Shown here: piece after piece, positions 46,727 to 56,098 of the stretch
Layout: every line of letters begins with the position of its first letter
How positions within the stretch are numbered: position 1 is the first letter of the stretch
Source of the DNA: Leptospira stimsonii
GTDB taxonomy: Bacteria > Spirochaetota > Leptospiria > Leptospirales > Leptospiraceae
Reading direction: 5' to 3'
NCBI RefSeq assembly: GCF_003545875.1
Contig: NZ_QHCS01000001.1
Coordinates: 992,001 to 1,056,000 of the forward strand
Length of the DNA stretch: 64,000 bases
Translations under genes and position numbers: made by a program
The notes under the pieces: generated by a model
The model's input: the letters and a program-made list of their open reading frames with translations, nothing else
Database searches by the model: none
Told to the model about the DNA's origin: nothing

Positions 46727-46917
46727 AAAAACGTTCGGGAAATTTTCCCTATCAGAGAAACATTCTCTTTGCAAGAAAAAAATTCCCCCTTGTAGGAACT
46801 CCCACAGCAAGGCTTTTCTTTGAGTTCGAGTGGGGTTTGTAAAGTCCTGTCCCCTATTTTTTCGGCGTAGAGTTCCCGCACTTTGGCAAAACGAGTTTCC
46901 CTCGTGGCTTCTAAAAA

Positions 46918-47098
46918 GTGTGAGTTCCTACTTTTCCGGGTTTCACCGGATGAGTCCGCCTGCTTCTAAAAAGTGTGAGTTCCTACTTTTCCGGGTTTCA
47001 CCGGATGAGTCCGCCTGCTTCTAAAAAGTGTGAGTTCCTACTTTTCCGGGTTTCACCGGATGAGTCCGCCTGCTTCTAAAAAGTGTGGAGTTCCCGCA
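46918..47098. repeat. Tandem array of three 55-bp units plus a fourth core
   Basis: Units begin at 46918, 46973, 47028 and a final 47083, each with GTGTGAGTTCCTACTTTTCC (or GTGTGGAGTTCCCGCA at the last), then GGGTTTCACCGGATGAGTCC and GCCTGCTTCTAAAAA. TCCGG/CCGGA can pair around GTTTCA. The three full units are almost identical, which suggests recent amplification. Same core as the other arrays but a different spacer. Confidence 0.95.
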
Positions 47099-47209
47099 TC
47101 CAAAGAAACCGATCCTTTATGACCGAGACGATTTTATTCGTAGGAAAAGCTGAATTCTTCTTGGCAGGGACTCGTCTAAAACAATGAATACAGAGTAAGG
47201 AATAAAAAC

Positions 47210-47653
47210 TTGGCAATTCCCAGTCGTTACGCAGTCGCAATTCATATTCTCACATTCCTGGAAAACGGGAACGGGGGAGACACGACTTCGGATACGATTG
47301 CCCAATCCGTAGGAACCAATCCTGCGATCGTCCGAACACTAACGGGAAAACTCAGAAAGGCCGGTCTTGTTTTGACCAGACAAGGAGTTCCCGGCGCAAG
47401 CCTTGCAAAACCGGCGACCGAGATTCTACTTTCCGACATTTATCGTGCTATTGAAGATTCGGATTGTCTCTTCAATGTTCACGATCATCCGAAACAAGAT
47501 TGTTCCGTGGGAATGGGAATTCTTCCTGCCTTGGAATGTATTTTCGCGCAGGCACAAGCCGCGCTCGAAGCCAAACTTGGAGAATTCTCCCTTGCGGACG
47601 TAATGAAGCAGGTCCGTGGCGAGTGTCAGAAAAAAATGTCTCTTACAAACTGA
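47210..47653 (+). CDS. Rrf2 family transcriptional regulator
   Basis: The 147-residue protein begins at a TTG (47210) with TAAGGA upstream. It has an N-terminal winged helix (MAIPSRYAVAIHILTFLENG, then TSDTIAQSVGTNPAIVRTLTG) and GLVLTRQGVPGASLAKPATE. Three Cys (DSDCLFNV, QDCSVG, LECIF) lie in the region where Rrf2 proteins bind Fe-S clusters or sense thiol stress. The nitroreductase gene starts 114 bp downstream on the same strand, so it is a likely target. Confidence 0.93.
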   Translation: MAIPSRYAVAIHILTFLENGNGGDTTSDTIAQSVGTNPAIVRTLTGKLRKAGLVLTRQGVPGASLAKPATEILLSDIYRAIEDSDCLFNVHDHPKQDCSVGMGILPALECIFAQAQAALEAKLGEFSLADVMKQVRGECQKKMSLTN

Positions 47654-47767
47654 TTTTCAACGTTTTCTTCTTTCCTTTTTTTCAGTCCAACCTGTTAGAG
47701 TGTTTGTTACAAGGTGACATCTTATCTCAAATCATTCAAAATAGGGAAATTCAAAGGAGAAAGGAAC

Positions 47768-48415
47768 ATGGAATTACTGGAAAAACTCAACTGGCGTTAC
47801 GCGACAAAAAGAATGACGGGAGAAAAGGTTCCAAGGGAAAAAGTGGAAAGAATCCTAGAAGCCATTCGTTTGACCGCCTCCGGGTTCGGCTTACAACCCT
47901 ACAACGTCCTCGTCATTGAAGATGAAGAAATAAAACGCCAAATCCGTCCGATCGCAAACAACCAACCCCAAATCGAAGAAGCCTCTCATCTTCTCATCTT
48001 TGCCGCATGGGAACAAGTAACGGAAGAAAAAATCAACGAGTACATCCAACTCATCTCCAAAACCCGAAACAAAACCGTGGAATCTCTGGAAGGATTTAAG
48101 AATTCTATGCTGAATTGGCTGAAGTCGCATACTCCGGAAACCGCATACAACTGGGCCGCGAGACAAACCTATATCTCTTTCGGAACCGGAATCGTAGCCG
48201 CCGCAATGGAAAGTGTGGACGCAACTCCGATGGAAGGATTCAACGCAAAGGCTTTGGATGAATTGTTGCAACTAAAAGAGAAAGGTCTGCGATCAACTTC
48301 GATTCTAACGTTGGGTTATAGGGATGTCGAAAAAGATACGATCGTGAACGCGCCTAAGGTTCGAAGGTCGAAAGAGAATTTTGTAATCGAGTATTCTCCC
48401 GTCTCCTCCGTGTGA
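47768..48415 (+). CDS. NAD(P)H-dependent nitroreductase family protein
   Basis: The 215-residue product from ATG 47768 (CAAAGGAG upstream) is an FMN-dependent oxidoreductase of the nitroreductase fold. It has LNWRYATKRMTGEKVP with the FMN-binding Arg-Tyr-Ala-Thr-Lys, EAIRLTASGFGLQPYNVLVI, and a C-terminal GLRSTSILTLGYRDVEKD. Such enzymes reduce nitro compounds or quinones in the cytoplasm. It follows an Rrf2 gene, which suggests redox-controlled expression. Confidence 0.92.
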   Translation: MELLEKLNWRYATKRMTGEKVPREKVERILEAIRLTASGFGLQPYNVLVIEDEEIKRQIRPIANNQPQIEEASHLLIFAAWEQVTEEKINEYIQLISKTRNKTVESLEGFKNSMLNWLKSHTPETAYNWAARQTYISFGTGIVAAAMESVDATPMEGFNAKALDELLQLKEKGLRSTSILTLGYRDVEKDTIVNAPKVRRSKENFVIEYSPVSSV

Positions 48416-48591
48416 AAAGATAAAATATATTCCAATCGTAGAATATTCAAAATAAAGAATGAATCTCATCCGGATCTTTAAAGAAAATCATCCGGACGAT
48501 AATTTTTAGAGGCGCGTTGGAGAATCCCGTTTTCCTTTTTAAGAAGTAAGAACACGACCTAGTCTTGTTTGAAAAAGAAAATCTAAAAGTT

Positions 48592-49791
48592 CTATCTTTC
48601 GATAATCCATGTTTTAAGAATTTCCAGATCGTCGATCACTTGAATCTTATACTTTCCGGAGATGACCGGAAGAATGCTCCAATCAAAATACCAAATCGAA
48701 ACCTTCCATTCCGGTTGCAGAATCCAATCGACTCTTTTACAAACGGAATCCGGATTACAGACTTCGACTTTTAAATCGCGTTTCCCCGGTTTGCGGATCT
48801 CCAAAGAGATGATCGGTCGTTGTTTCTGCGGATTGAACTTTTCGTCACATTCCGAAAGTTTATTCTTTGAGAGATCGGAACAGATCTTAAAATCATCTTC
48901 GAAAAAAGCCTTCCCTGCGGGAAGAACGATTGAAGGATTCCAATAGACGACGCCTTCTTTGAGTTCTTCCAAAACCCCTTCATCCGTTTCAAAGGCCGTC
49001 GGAAAGGATTCCAAATTTTGAAAATCTTCCGTCGGTTTCAAAACGTGAAAGTGGAGATGTGGAGCACTGCTAAATCCGGTGTTTCCCGAAAGTCCGATCT
49101 TTTCTCCGGTTTTAACGATTTGTCCCATCTGAACGAAAACACCCTTGTGTTTCAAGTGAGCGTATTCCGCGATACTTCCGTCCTTATGAAGAATCTGAAC
49201 GTAATTCGCCTTATCCTTAAAGAAAGGGGTCGTTCCTCCCGAAGTAAATTTATCTTGAACCGCGATGACAAGACCTTCTCTCGCGGCGATCACCGAACTT
49301 CCTTCCGGAAGAGAAAAATCAAGAGCGTAAGCGAAGAGACCGAAATGAGTAAACTTTCCATTATAGCTTTGACCGATTCTCGCGGCAGATTCGAAAGGTA
49401 GGCGATAAACTACGTTTTTGGCTTTGCTCGCGTTAAAATCACCCGCCCTTACGTAAATACTCGAACTATAGGAACGTTCTTTTTGAGCGTCTAACGGCTG
49501 TAAGGTGAGAATTTTCGCCGGTTCGCTGTTTCCTTTTGAAACGAATCGAAGCGGAAGAGGAGTGTCCGATTCGAAATTTTCTAACGTAGTAAAATTAAAA
49601 TAAACCGTGAAAGGATAATCCGCGCTTGGAGTTTTATTCTGGATATAAAACTCGATCTTTTGATTCTCATTTCGAGTAAGAATACAAATCCATTCGTTTG
49701 GTTTGCATTCTCCTTTGAACTCTCCGGTTTGCGAGAATAAGGAAATAAAAGGGGACCAAAGAAAAACGAGGATGAGAATTCGATTTCGCAT
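48592..49791 (-). CDS. M23 family peptidase (secreted)
   Basis: The 399-residue protein has a signal peptide (MRNRILILVFLWSPFISLFS) and a central M23/LytM zinc-peptidase domain (AYALDFSLPEGSSVIAAREG, then AEYAHLKHKGVFVQMGQIVKT, and SAPHLHFHVLK). The HxH of HLHFH and an upstream Asp are the zinc ligands of the family; the first ligand His lies in the THFGLFAYALDF region. It would cut peptidoglycan cross-links or activate other enzymes in the envelope. It is convergent with the nitroreductase gene. Confidence 0.92.
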   Translation of the reverse strand: MRNRILILVFLWSPFISLFSQTGEFKGECKPNEWICILTRNENQKIEFYIQNKTPSADYPFTVYFNFTTLENFESDTPLPLRFVSKGNSEPAKILTLQPLDAQKERSYSSSIYVRAGDFNASKAKNVVYRLPFESAARIGQSYNGKFTHFGLFAYALDFSLPEGSSVIAAREGLVIAVQDKFTSGGTTPFFKDKANYVQILHKDGSIAEYAHLKHKGVFVQMGQIVKTGEKIGLSGNTGFSSAPHLHFHVLKPTEDFQNLESFPTAFETDEGVLEELKEGVVYWNPSIVLPAGKAFFEDDFKICSDLSKNKLSECDEKFNPQKQRPIISLEIRKPGKRDLKVEVCNPDSVCKRVDWILQPEWKVSIWYFDWSILPVISGKYKIQVIDDLEILKTWIIER

Positions 49792-50224
49792 ACTGTAGAA
49801 CTACTTTTTGTGAACAAAAAATAGAGTAAATCATCATTTTATAGTATGAAAAATCGAGGAAAGTTTTTCTTTCCCGAGTTCAAGAATTGGATACAAATCC
49901 CCGGTCAGCAATGATTTTTCAGGGGGCTCCAATGCGGTCCTGTATCTTTCAGTCTGAGAGGAGATAAAGAGGATCCCTCGTATTTTTTATATCATCGAGA
50001 GAAGGTTTGAGTTTTTTTGAGCAAGGAAGTAGAATTCCTCCGTGTTCGTCAAAGAAATGGGATTTCATAGGAATCTTATTGTTTCGTTGGATCGGATTCT
50101 TCTTTGAACTCCGAGTTCTGGCAAATTGGTATCCTTCTCAGCAGTTTTCTTTTGAGAACAACGAGTTCCTCTAGCTTGGAAGCCGACGTTTCAGGTTCTT
50201 TGACAAAGATCTTGAATCGGATTT
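49792..50224. other. Intergenic region, 433 bases
   Basis: No gene is supported. The left part is AT-rich and may hold the promoter of the M23 gene. A plus-strand open frame at 50104-50322 overlaps the DUF1801 gene in antisense and has no ribosome site. No repeat or strong hairpin was recognised. Confidence 0.5.
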
Positions 50225-50614
50225 TTAACGTTTTCTTTTGGAAGAAGGTCGGATCTGGTCATCCAAGATCACCGCTTCTAAGAGAAAGTTTCGCAAAGTT
50301 CTTGATTGGATTTCTTTTTTAGAAAAATACGAAATCGATCTCACGATCTTTCTTTCCCCGGCAAAGAGTAAATTTCTAGGATCGGGAAGAAGATGCCCTT
50401 GGCAAAAACCGAATTCTACGCCCTTTTTCGGACCGAGTGGGATGGATGAAGGCCAGATAAAACAAATTCTCGTATTGAGAAAATAATAGGGAACGTTGTA
50501 TGAAATCTTCTCTTTTATGTTAGGGATACAATCGAGAACGATCCCTCTGAGAATCAAAACGATTTCTTTTTCTTCCTCCGTAAGTTTTGTAAAAAAGGAT
50601 TCAAAATTCTTCAT
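50225..50614 (-). CDS. DUF1801 (YdhG-like) domain protein
   Basis: The 129-residue protein has the DUF1801 pattern: an N-terminal helix pair (EEKEIVLILRGIVLDCIPNI), then KEKISYNVPYYFLNTRICFIW, GVEFGFCQGHLL and a helical basic C-terminus (SSKRKR). Members include a phage/iron-related YdhG group, but their reaction is unknown. It is predicted cytoplasmic. It stands alone between noncoding DNA and the AT-rich membrane gene. Confidence 0.85.
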   Translation of the reverse strand: MKNFESFFTKLTEEEKEIVLILRGIVLDCIPNIKEKISYNVPYYFLNTRICFIWPSSIPLGPKKGVEFGFCQGHLLPDPRNLLFAGERKIVRSISYFSKKEIQSRTLRNFLLEAVILDDQIRPSSKRKR

Positions 50615-50828
50615 GTTCCCTTGCGGAATAAAAGTCGGATCTAATCTTTAAGCGGATGATAATTAGAGATTGTCGTCCAAAAGGGAAATAGTGGAAAACT
50701 TGGAGAACACTCCTTTCACAAAAAAGCCTTTCCATAAAACTGGCTAACGTCTGCCTTGCTTTATGGTTATCCTATATTTTTTGACGAAAAAATCAAGTTT
50801 TGCCGCCCTGCTAAGATGTTTTAGTTTA

Positions 50829-52037
50829 TTAATTAAAATCTATACTCCATCCCTTGGGCCAAATTTCAATTTTCTTACTGGTTTTAAAATTTTGTTGAAC
50901 TTCAGTTTTCCAATTAGCACAGTCTGAACAGTATGGTGACTTAGTTATATATTCCGTTCCGGATGAATAAAGGCATAGTAAGATCAATAATAATGAAAAT
51001 GAAGCAGTAAACCTCATAATGCGATTTTCTTGAAGAATGAAAAATAGATGGCCAATTGATATCATCGTATTAGGTAAATAAAAATACCTGTCACCCCCAA
51101 TTAGTAAACCGGGATATTTAGGATTTAACGCCGAAGCATAAGTTAAAATTGAGACAATAAGTGAACCCAATAGTAAAGAACTGGTAAATTTATTTTTTTT
51201 GTAAATCGAATAGAGAATAAAGCATAAATAAAATATGAAAATTGTGTTCTGAAAATTTAATATTTTTTGCATTCCTATTAAATTGAATAATGAATGAGGT
51301 ACGCTAAAACTTCCTAAATAGGGATATATCAAAGTTCTATAGTAAAATACCTGGCCGAACTCTTTTAAGGAAAAGTCAAAGCGATCGTAAATAGAGTTCT
51401 TACTATCATAATTAATAATACAAAAGAGCTGTATTAAAACAGGCAACATGCTTATGAATAAAAATTTAATTTTTTTCTGAGATAAAATAAAATAAGCGTA
51501 GATTGGCAAAACAAACATTGCTACTGGGCCATTTAAGATTGATAACCATATTAAAATTAAATAAATTACTGTTTGGGTTTTCGAAACTTTTTGAAAATTA
51601 TCGATCCCAATCAAAATTAATATCCAAGGTGTAAGGAAGTGTAAGTTTATTGAGTTAATAAATATTTCATCAGATGGAGCAGTGAGAATGAGAACCAAAG
51701 AACAGATTGTTTTATTCCTATAAGAAAGTAGATATTCATTTTTAGAAAGACCAATGAGTATATGAGGAATCAACCAAATGGAAAGAGAAAATATCGTCAT
51801 GATTAAAGGAGCCATTTCTATAGGAAATAAGCTTGCTATATAAGAAAATGTTCTAGGGAAAAACGAATAATAACCGAGAGATGGCTCAAAGATGGACTTA
51901 AAGCCCCCAAAAAAAGCTTCTCGAAAATAAATAGTTCCTTCCTCAGCCCAAAGCCGAGGGGTAATAAAAAGACGTATGTCTCTAAAAAGTATAATTAGAA
52001 AAGGAATTGTGACGGATTTTAAAATTTGTTTTGTCAT
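50829..52037 (-). CDS. AT-rich polytopic membrane protein, probable glycosyltransferase-like
   Basis: The 402-residue product from ATG 52037 has roughly ten hydrophobic helices and a start with LFRDIRLFITPRLWAEEGTI, where the Trp-Ala-Glu-Glu segment is like membrane glycosyltransferases that use polyprenyl-linked sugars. Codons are strikingly AT-rich (AAA, ATA, TTA) compared with both neighbours, suggesting recent acquisition. It may modify surface glycans; this is inferred from fold pattern only. No gene of an LPS cluster flanks it. Confidence 0.7.
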   Translation of the reverse strand: MTKQILKSVTIPFLIILFRDIRLFITPRLWAEEGTIYFREAFFGGFKSIFEPSLGYYSFFPRTFSYIASLFPIEMAPLIMTIFSLSIWLIPHILIGLSKNEYLLSYRNKTICSLVLILTAPSDEIFINSINLHFLTPWILILIGIDNFQKVSKTQTVIYLILIWLSILNGPVAMFVLPIYAYFILSQKKIKFLFISMLPVLIQLFCIINYDSKNSIYDRFDFSLKEFGQVFYYRTLIYPYLGSFSVPHSLFNLIGMQKILNFQNTIFIFYLCFILYSIYKKNKFTSSLLLGSLIVSILTYASALNPKYPGLLIGGDRYFYLPNTMISIGHLFFILQENRIMRFTASFSLLLILLCLYSSGTEYITKSPYCSDCANWKTEVQQNFKTSKKIEIWPKGWSIDFN

Positions 52038-52152
52038 AGATTTCAATGCTCAAAAAGACCTAAAATGTAACTCTGAAGCTTTTTATCCAGGCCGAAAATT
52101 AATAAATTATTTTTAATTTCTACATATACAAAGAATTTCTGCTAAATTCTGT

Positions 52153-52869
52153 TCAAAAGAAACCGAGCACAAATCCTGCAAGAGCGGCTCCGCTCAAAGG
52201 TGCAACCACGGGAAGCCAAGCATACTTCCAATTCGAAGATCCTTTTCCCGGAATCGGAAGCAGAAAATGTGCGAGTCTCGGACCTAAGTCTCTCGCAGGA
52301 TTGATCGCGTAACCGGTCGTTCCTCCCATCGATAGGCCGATACTCCAAACTAAAATACCGACTAAGAATGCGCCGAAATGGGTTGTCAATCCTTGCATTG
52401 TTGGAGAGAAGATGGAAACGATTCCTAAAATAAGTAAAAAGGTTCCTAAGAATTCGCTAAAAAAATTGGAAACGGTATGTGAAATCGCAGGTTCCGTCGA
52501 AAAGACTGCGAGGATCTTTCCTTTATCTTTTGTCTCTTTCCAATGAGGAAGATAATGCAAAAAATTGAATACTGCTCCTAAAAAAGCGCCAGCGACTTGA
52601 GCGGGAATGTATATTAGTAATTTCGAATAGTCTCCGGACTTGATCGCGAACGCGAGTGTCACCGCTGGGTTGAGATGTGCGTCCGGACTTCCGAAGGCGT
52701 TGGAAGTAAAAATGCCGAGCATCACGGCAAAAGCCCAACCCGTTGTGATTACGATCCAACCGCTGTCCTTGGATTTGCTGTGTTCGAGTAGAACACCGGC
52801 GACGACTCCGTTTCCCAAAAGGATCAAGACGAAAGTTCCTAAAAATTCTCCCAAAACAGGCGATATCAT
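52153..52869 (-). CDS. glpF: Aquaglyceroporin (MIP family)
   Basis: The 238-residue product from ATG 52869 (GGGGGAATT upstream) has six membrane helices and the two NPA boxes HLNPAVTLAFAI near residue 65 and AINPARDLGPRLAHF near residue 190. The Asp following the second NPA (NPARD) is the mark of glycerol-type channels, so glycerol or small polyol transport is likelier than pure water. It is divergent from fliD and has no glpK neighbour. Confidence 0.93.
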   Translation of the reverse strand: MISPVLGEFLGTFVLILLGNGVVAGVLLEHSKSKDSGWIVITTGWAFAVMLGIFTSNAFGSPDAHLNPAVTLAFAIKSGDYSKLLIYIPAQVAGAFLGAVFNFLHYLPHWKETKDKGKILAVFSTEPAISHTVSNFFSEFLGTFLLILGIVSIFSPTMQGLTTHFGAFLVGILVWSIGLSMGGTTGYAINPARDLGPRLAHFLLPIPGKGSSNWKYAWLPVVAPLSGAALAGFVLGFF

Positions 52870-52938
52870 AATTCCCCCACGAAATTCGGGACCAAAATCC
52901 ACGGATTTCTAAGATCGGCAATTGGTTTTTAGAGCCTT

Positions 52939-52970
<32 letters not shown>

Positions 52971-53001
52971 TTTCGACCGATGTAGAACTTAGGAGGACAA
53001 G

Positions 53002-54921
53002 ATGCCCGCATTTACGATTCCAGGACTTAGCTCCGGTCAAGACACGAATTTGATCGTAAAAAAACTGGTTGAATTGGAAGGAAAACCGATTCGCCGACTT
53101 GAGCAACAGAATTCGTTTAACAAAGCTCAAGTAAAAGCGTGGAACGATCTAAAAATCGTAACCACCGACCTCCAGAATAAAACCAGAGCACTCATCTCTT
53201 TTACCGCTCCCTTTGCGATGAAGAATATCGTATCCGAACCGGAAGGCGTCGTAAGCGGGGACGCTTCCCGTTCCGCGAGCGCTGGAAAACGTAAAATCGA
53301 AATCAAAGAACTCGCGACCTTTCACCAAGTTTCCGGAGACAAAACCGACGCGAACAAACAAATACCTGCCGGAAGTTTTAAAATCTTTTCGGGGGATTCC
53401 GAAAAAGAAATCGAATTCTCCGGAGGAACGATTCGAGATCTTGCAAGCGCTATCAAAGTATCCGCCGCGGGACTTGTGAATACGGGTCTTGTAAAAGTGG
53501 ACGGAGACAATTACGTTCTCACGTTGACAGCTGGACTTTCCGGTAAAGAACGCAAGCTCAAGTTCGAGGATGCGAATGGAGTTCTTCAAGCATCCGGTCT
53601 CGTAGGCGCAACGGAGCCCGCAGATCCGCCGAAAGAAATCAATCTTCTTCCCGAAGCGGATCAGATTCTCGTGTTTCAATCCGAGAAATACGGAATTCCC
53701 GCAGATGCAAAACCTACTTTCAAAGAGGAGAATGGGAAAAAATGGATCGAAGTTGCGAGCGTCGGTTCGTTTCAATTCGGAATTCCGACTTCGGAATTTA
53801 AGAAGAATACAAAGATAGAACTCATAACGTCTACCCAGTTTGGACCGGATGATAAACTAGAATTAGGAATTCTTTATAAAGAAAACGATAAAGAGAAAAT
53901 GATCTTGGAAACCGCTTCCAAACAGGAAGGAAAGATCGTCCTTAATCTCAAAAGTTTTCCGTCGGGCATGAAAGCTCATAAGATTCTTTTTGCGAACTCG
54001 AGCGGAAAGACGGTTGTATTAGAAAATTTTCATATAGTTATTCCCGGAGAATTCAGAGGAGCAAAACCTGCAAAGGAAATCACCGAAGCAAAAGACGCAG
54101 TCTTCCTCGTAGACGGAATCGAAGTCAGTCGCCCAAAAAACGAGGGATTGACGGACGTTCTCGACGGAGTTTCGATGAACCTTCTCAAAAAAACGGAAGG
54201 GCCGGTTAGCATCGATATCAAGACGGATTCCGATAAGGGTCTCGAGATGATCAAAGAATTCATAGCCGCTTACAATACGGTTCTAAAGTTTTCGAAAGAA
54301 TCCACCGCGGTCGATAAGAATGCGCAGGTAAACGACGGAAAAGAGGACGGCGGTGAAATCGGGCAAACTTTCTGGGAAGGAAAAACCAAAACGGGACTTT
54401 TATCGGGAGAACATACCGTTCTTCGTCTGATAGCGGGAATGAAAACGGTTGCGAGTTCTTCTTATCCGGTTACGGGTGAGAATCCCGTGCGAATGTTAAG
54501 CGACATCGGAATTTCCACGGGAAACGTGGGAAGCAAATGGGCCGATATCCAGGACGGTTTTTTGATTCTCGACGAAGAGAAGTTAAAAAACAAACTCGCC
54601 GAAAATCCGGACGCGGTTCGAAATCTCTTTGCGATCGACACAAATTCGGACGCGAGAATGGATACAGGAGTCGCCGTGGATCTTTTAGAACACGTAAAAC
54701 CTTACACGCAATATGCGGGCGGTCTTGTTTCCGGAAAAGTGAAGATGCTCGAAGAGCAAGTCACTGATAATAATAAGAAGATTAAAGAATACGAAAACCA
54801 TCTCGTGAGTTACGAGAAAAAACTGAAATCCAAGTTTCTTTATATGGAGCAGGGAGTCGGTAAAAACAAGGCCGTGGGAGCGTATCTGAACAACAACCTC
54901 AGAGGCGCCAGAAACGAGTGA
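53002..54921 (+). CDS. fliD: Flagellar filament cap protein FliD
   Basis: FliD (HAP2) caps the flagellar filament and helps flagellin assemble. The 639-residue product begins with the conserved N-terminus (FTIPGLSSGQDTNLIVKKLV, then LEGKPIRRLEQQNSFNKAQVKAW). It has the middle IEIKELATFHQVSGD and a C-terminal coiled coil (VDLLEHVKPYTQYAGGLVSG, then KVKMLEEQVTDNNKKIKEYE) with LYMEQGVGKNKAVGAYLN. Leptospira filaments are periplasmic, so it acts there. GGAGGACAAG precedes the ATG; the next gene follows after 18 bp. Confidence 0.95.
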   Translation: MPAFTIPGLSSGQDTNLIVKKLVELEGKPIRRLEQQNSFNKAQVKAWNDLKIVTTDLQNKTRALISFTAPFAMKNIVSEPEGVVSGDASRSASAGKRKIEIKELATFHQVSGDKTDANKQIPAGSFKIFSGDSEKEIEFSGGTIRDLASAIKVSAAGLVNTGLVKVDGDNYVLTLTAGLSGKERKLKFEDANGVLQASGLVGATEPADPPKEINLLPEADQILVFQSEKYGIPADAKPTFKEENGKKWIEVASVGSFQFGIPTSEFKKNTKIELITSTQFGPDDKLELGILYKENDKEKMILETASKQEGKIVLNLKSFPSGMKAHKILFANSSGKTVVLENFHIVIPGEFRGAKPAKEITEAKDAVFLVDGIEVSRPKNEGLTDVLDGVSMNLLKKTEGPVSIDIKTDSDKGLEMIKEFIAAYNTVLKFSKESTAVDKNAQVNDGKEDGGEIGQTFWEGKTKTGLLSGEHTVLRLIAGMKTVASSSYPVTGENPVRMLSDIGISTGNVGSKWADIQDGFLILDEEKLKNKLAENPDAVRNLFAIDTNSDARMDTGVAVDLLEHVKPYTQYAGGLVSGKVKMLEEQVTDNNKKIKEYENHLVSYEKKLKSKFLYMEQGVGKNKAVGAYLNNNLRGARNE

Positions 54922-54939
54922 TTCAAGAAGGAGAGTGAA

Positions 54940-55896
<957 letters not shown>

Positions 55897-55928
55897 CGGA
55901 CCGACCTCTAAGGGAAAGTTTTGGAGAA

Positions 55929-55957
55929 TCCGTCCTTGGGTTTGGCCCAAGGACGGA
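55929..55957. terminator. 12-bp hairpin downstream of the fliD operon
   Basis: TCCGTCCTTGGG (55929-55940) pairs perfectly with CCCAAGGACGGA (55946-55957) over TTTGG. It lies 33 bp after the fliD-operon stop and about 140 bp before the PP2C stop. There is no T run on either side, so it may be a terminator or RNA-stability hairpin. Confidence 0.6.
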
Positions 55958-56098
55958 CGAACCGCGTCAGGACTCAATGTATTTCTCTACGGCTCAAGCC
56001 TATGCTCCATCGACCGATCCTAAGACCGCAGAAAGAATTTCGAAGAAGAATCGTTGATTCTTCCACAATCGCTTGGTGTCGGTTTAAACGAATTCGGT

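Larger units (their letters stand above)
46488..47209. other. Upstream region of ppk1 with repeats and a GC-rich hairpin
   Basis: About 700 bases carry no supported gene. They hold the CCCCACC/GGTGGGG hairpin (46692-46716), which merges into a G-rich run (46706-46726). They also hold TGTAGGAACTCCCACA (46791-46806), GTAGAGTTCCCGCA (46867-46880), and the third large tandem array. Promoters of ppk1 and of the Rrf2 gene should be here. Confidence 0.7.

Noticed and set aside
50104..50322. 72-codon plus-strand frame
   Set aside because: Half of it is antisense to the DUF1801 gene and it has no ribosome site.
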